DNA of 49,592 nucleotides, taken from assembly GCA_030527205.1 (NCBI GenBank), contig JAUNBG010000028.1, forward strand, positions 1 through 49,592, read 5' to 3'. A program made the translations under genes and the position numbers. The notes below the pieces were generated by a model. The model had not been told where the DNA came from, did not search any database, and worked only from the letters and a program-made list of their open reading frames with translations. Shown piece by piece: positions 47,566 through 49,592 of this stretch. Position 1 is the stretch's first letter. Each line of letters starts with the position of its first letter. The DNA comes from Planctomycetia bacterium. Lineage in GTDB: Bacteria > Planctomycetota > Planctomycetia > Pirellulales > Thermoguttaceae.

Positions 47566-48425
47566 TCGGAAACGAGACAGCTTGTCATGATGAGCGTGGC
47601 CTTGCTTTCGCAGGAGATGGCTCCTCCCTGAGCAGCGCTGTTTCCGGAAACGGTACAGTTTGTCAAAGTCAAGACGCTGTTGTTTCTTGTGCGAATTGCG
47701 CCGCCTTTTGATTGACTGGCAACTCCGTTATTGCCGGAAATAACGCAATCGATAAAATTTGTAACTCCATTGTTGACAATTGCCCCTCCAAGGCCGACAT
47801 TGACGTTGCCTTCGGTAATATTAATCCCAATCAGCGTTACCGGATTTTCAGCCGTTCCATTGGCAATGATTGCAACGCGACATTTATTTGCGCCGCTGAG
47901 AGTTATACCGGGAGTTTTGGTCTCCATATTGTAAAGAGAGGAAGCGTCAATTGTAACTCCTTTGATAATCGGCAACTCCGCAACAACCGTGATTGTCTGA
48001 TTTTTTAATGACGAATCAAATGTAATTATATCGCCTGTATTTGCGCTTGCCAGAATCTTTCGCAGGGTTCCGCTTGTGACATTGTCGTCGGCTGCTGATG
48101 TAACGACCCAGGTTGTTGCGGCATTGGGATTAAGAGCTTTTATCAGGGAATTTTGGGTTGCCGCAATATTTTCGGACTCAAAATCGAGATTTTCCGCAGT
48201 TATTGTTGGCGATATTGATGAAGATAAAATGTCTGGCGTTACTTCACCGAAATTGACGCTTAAAAGTTGACGATCTTCCAGATTTTCGAATCTCAATAAA
48301 AGAGAAGAACGTTTTTTTGCCGAATCGTTTCGCCAAAAACTTTTTCGCTCCGATTTAATAAGGCGATCATTTTGAGAATGCGAAAAAACAAAGATTAATG
48401 TATCCAATAGAGATTTTCATTTCAT
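47508..48425 (-). pseudogene. LEPR/beta-helix/FN3 surface protein, N-terminal part with early stop
   Basis: A perfect AAAGGAG (48438-48432) is 6 nt before an ATG at 48425, but codon 3 is TGA (48419-48417), probably TGG originally. After it the frame is open: SLLDTLIFVFSHSQNDR, basic RNDSAKKRSSLLLR, then FENLEDRQLLSVNFG (LEPR-XLL type), a GTLRKILASANTGD module start and beta-helix rungs to CLVSDNT. There the frame leaves the rung pattern (QLWLPAEQF) and stops. The other frame supplies ATLASGGAIQ, so one base is missing near 47564. A TTG at 48407 could restart downstream of the nonsense codon. The intact protein would be about 1200 residues. Confidence 0.7.
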
Positions 48426-48769
48426 AAATAACTCCTTTATGTAAAAATCCAATAAAAAGTAACGATATTCTTCGTCAATTTTCCGATTATAACCAAAACA
48501 AAATGGAAAGTCAATAAATTTTTCCAATATTTCCAATTTTATCAACTTTTTTTCTTTTACAGTCACTGTTTCTAAAAAAGAAAAAAAAGATATAATACAA
48601 TTAAGTTCTAAAAACCAGATTTTTCAACAAAGACATTTCGGATAAAGTCGTTTAAACTGTTTTGGGCGACGAGACGTCCGGGCTCCTAAACGATTTTTGG
48701 AATATCCAGTAAAGAAGAGTTTCGCTTTGAAATAATCAACAAGAATCAGATAAAACAAAAGAAGGTTTT
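48426..48769. other. Intergenic region between divergent genes
   Basis: A/T-rich, containing TATAAT at 48590-48595 on the plus strand and the family 1 copy E. No other gene seen. Confidence 0.5.
48602..48706 (-). repeat. Dispersed inverted-repeat element, family 1, copy E
   Basis: TAAGTTCTAAAAACCAG at the left, GGGCGACGAGACGTCCGGG in the interior, and a diverged right end (ACGATTTTTGGAATATCC). Same orientation as copies C and D. Confidence 0.65.
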
Positions 48770-49480
48770 ATGTCATCATTGCCACAGGATTTCATTTTTC
48801 GATTTAGTTTTCCTTGTCGGGAATACCAGGAGGTTCCCAAGAGGTTATCGGCAGAATTTCTCAAAGAGGAGTATCGATTTCCATACTGGAATCATCGGGA
48901 GTTGACGTCAAAATTTTCCGAAGCAGAACCGAACTCGCAGAAAAAGGAGCTCAAAACCAGGGAGCAATCCCCCTTTGTTTTTGACTTTCGAATGGCCTGG
49001 CATATTAAAGGGTTATTTTTAACCGTTGTTCTTTCCGGTAAAAAGGCGCCCTTGTTTTGCGATCGCTCGAAGTTGGAGCTCAGCGACAGTTTACAAGTAT
49101 GCCTTGATATGCGAGACGTTCGAGATGTTCATCGGGGATCGCGGTTTTGTCATAAACTTCTTTTTCTTCCAAACGCCTCTTCGTCGAAAGTGATTTCTCC
49201 AACGGCCTATTGGCTGCCGATACATCGAGCCAAAGCGCATCCCAATCCGGTTGACGTTTCTCGCTTTTTATTGGCAAGCAACGTTACATCCAATGGTTAT
49301 CAACTCTCCGTTTACATTCCCGGCGAAACGTTGACCGGTTATGATCCGAAAGAACATTCACGCCTGGGATTCCATTTTTCGCTTCTCGACAACGAATTAG
49401 GCCATTTCAGTCTCCAACACTCCAATCTTTTGCCTGTCGATGAAGACCCAAGCCTTTGGTCCGTCCTGGAACTGGTTTAA
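48770..49480 (+). CDS. Hypothetical protein with CBM9/DOMON-like fold
   Basis: 236 aa; AGAAGG lies about 5 nt before the ATG. No signal peptide. The sequence is beta-rich with features of the CBM9-like/DOMON sugar- or haem-binding sandwich: FDFRMAWHIKGLFLTVVLSGK, DSLQVCLDMRDVRDVHRGSRFCHKLLFLP and YQLSVYIPGETLTGYDPKEHSRLGFHFSLLDNELGHFSLQ. Similar uncharacterised proteins are common in planctomycetes. The N-terminal ~70 residues are polar and probably flexible. It is divergent from the broken LEPR gene. Function not known. The last 110 bp of the window show nothing recognisable. Confidence 0.7.
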   Translation: MSSLPQDFIFRFSFPCREYQEVPKRLSAEFLKEEYRFPYWNHRELTSKFSEAEPNSQKKELKTREQSPFVFDFRMAWHIKGLFLTVVLSGKKAPLFCDRSKLELSDSLQVCLDMRDVRDVHRGSRFCHKLLFLPNASSSKVISPTAYWLPIHRAKAHPNPVDVSRFLLASNVTSNGYQLSVYIPGETLTGYDPKEHSRLGFHFSLLDNELGHFSLQHSNLLPVDEDPSLWSVLELV

Positions 49481-49592
49481 GTGTTGAAAACTGTTTTTCG
49501 CGTTCGACTCTCTTCATTCTTAAACCGTACCCGTTCACGACACTTTTTTCCTTTTGCGTGATTGAGTTCGAAATTCTTTTGAAAAAAGGATT

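Noticed and set aside
48417..48419. TGA as a recoded sense codon (Trp or selenocysteine) at codon 3 of the LEPR gene
   Set aside because: TGA terminates other genes in the window, there is no obvious selenocysteine element, and the gene has a second independent lesion. A nonsense mutation or sequencing error is simpler.

Overview
The window looks like a chromosomal segment of a planctomycete (Pirellulales-like), possibly host- or gut-associated. The evidence is a DUF1559-type pseudopilin with an H-X9-DG C-terminus, two very large beta-helix surface proteins with an N-terminal LEPR-XLL-like motif (LEELECRQLL, FENLEDRQLL), an SHD1-domain protein, a secreted PD40/di-haem protein of the hydrazine-synthase-alpha-like family, and housekeeping genes scattered singly with long AT-rich spacers. 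Base composition is low GC for the phylum (about 40% by eye). No tRNA, rRNA, CRISPR array, phage or transposase gene was seen.

Layout. 0.3-6 kb: an S1-domain RNA-binding protein with its terminator, a small unknown gene, and aconitase (acnA) on the minus strand. 6-11 kb: a secreted GH78 alpha-L-rhamnosidase and a small membrane protein. 11-13 kb: tmRNA (ssrA) with a clear promoter, then a strong promoter with a roughly 0.5-kb leader before an RRM RNA-binding protein. 13-20.5 kb: a lone vorB-type oxidoreductase subunit, leuS, and a large secreted protein resembling a glycoside hydrolase but of unrecognised family. 21.5-25 kb: alpha-glucan phosphorylase with a terminator, and a SpoU/TrmH RNA methyltransferase. 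25-31 kb: an intact LEPR/beta-helix surface protein and an SHD1/WD40-like protein split by a one-base frameshift. 31-36.6 kb: a PD40/cytochrome-like secreted protein, a small lipoprotein, and a pseudopilin whose start contains a 12-base G tract. 36.7-43.7 kb: a minus-strand sugar or polyol catabolic cluster in the order class II aldolase, PHP phosphoesterase, DeoC-like aldolase, FGGY kinase, GldA-like dehydrogenase, XylR-type (periplasmic-binding plus AraC) regulator. 44-49.6 kb: a nested palindromic repeat, two decayed genes (a small secreted protein and a LEPR/beta-helix/FN3 giant), and a CBM9/DOMON-like hypothetical.

The most informative signal is regulatory. The same operator (two GACnnnnnGTC sites 21 bp apart) sits 1 bp from the -35 hexamer of two minus-strand promoters with 17-bp spacers. 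One precedes the catabolic cluster and the other precedes the pseudopilin. The local XylR-type regulator probably controls both, linking sugar use to a surface or secretion function. The pseudopilin has the best Shine-Dalgarno in the window, but in the sequenced state its 12-G tract puts the body out of frame; 10 or 13 Gs would restore it, which suggests phase variation.

Two families of dispersed intergenic repeats are present. Family 1 is an approximately 113-bp terminal-inverted-repeat element, with one copy inserted inside another, so it looks mobile. Family 2 is an approximately 70-100-bp element. Several surface-protein genes carry single-base lesions, which are either real decay or phase variation or assembly errors and need read-level confirmation.
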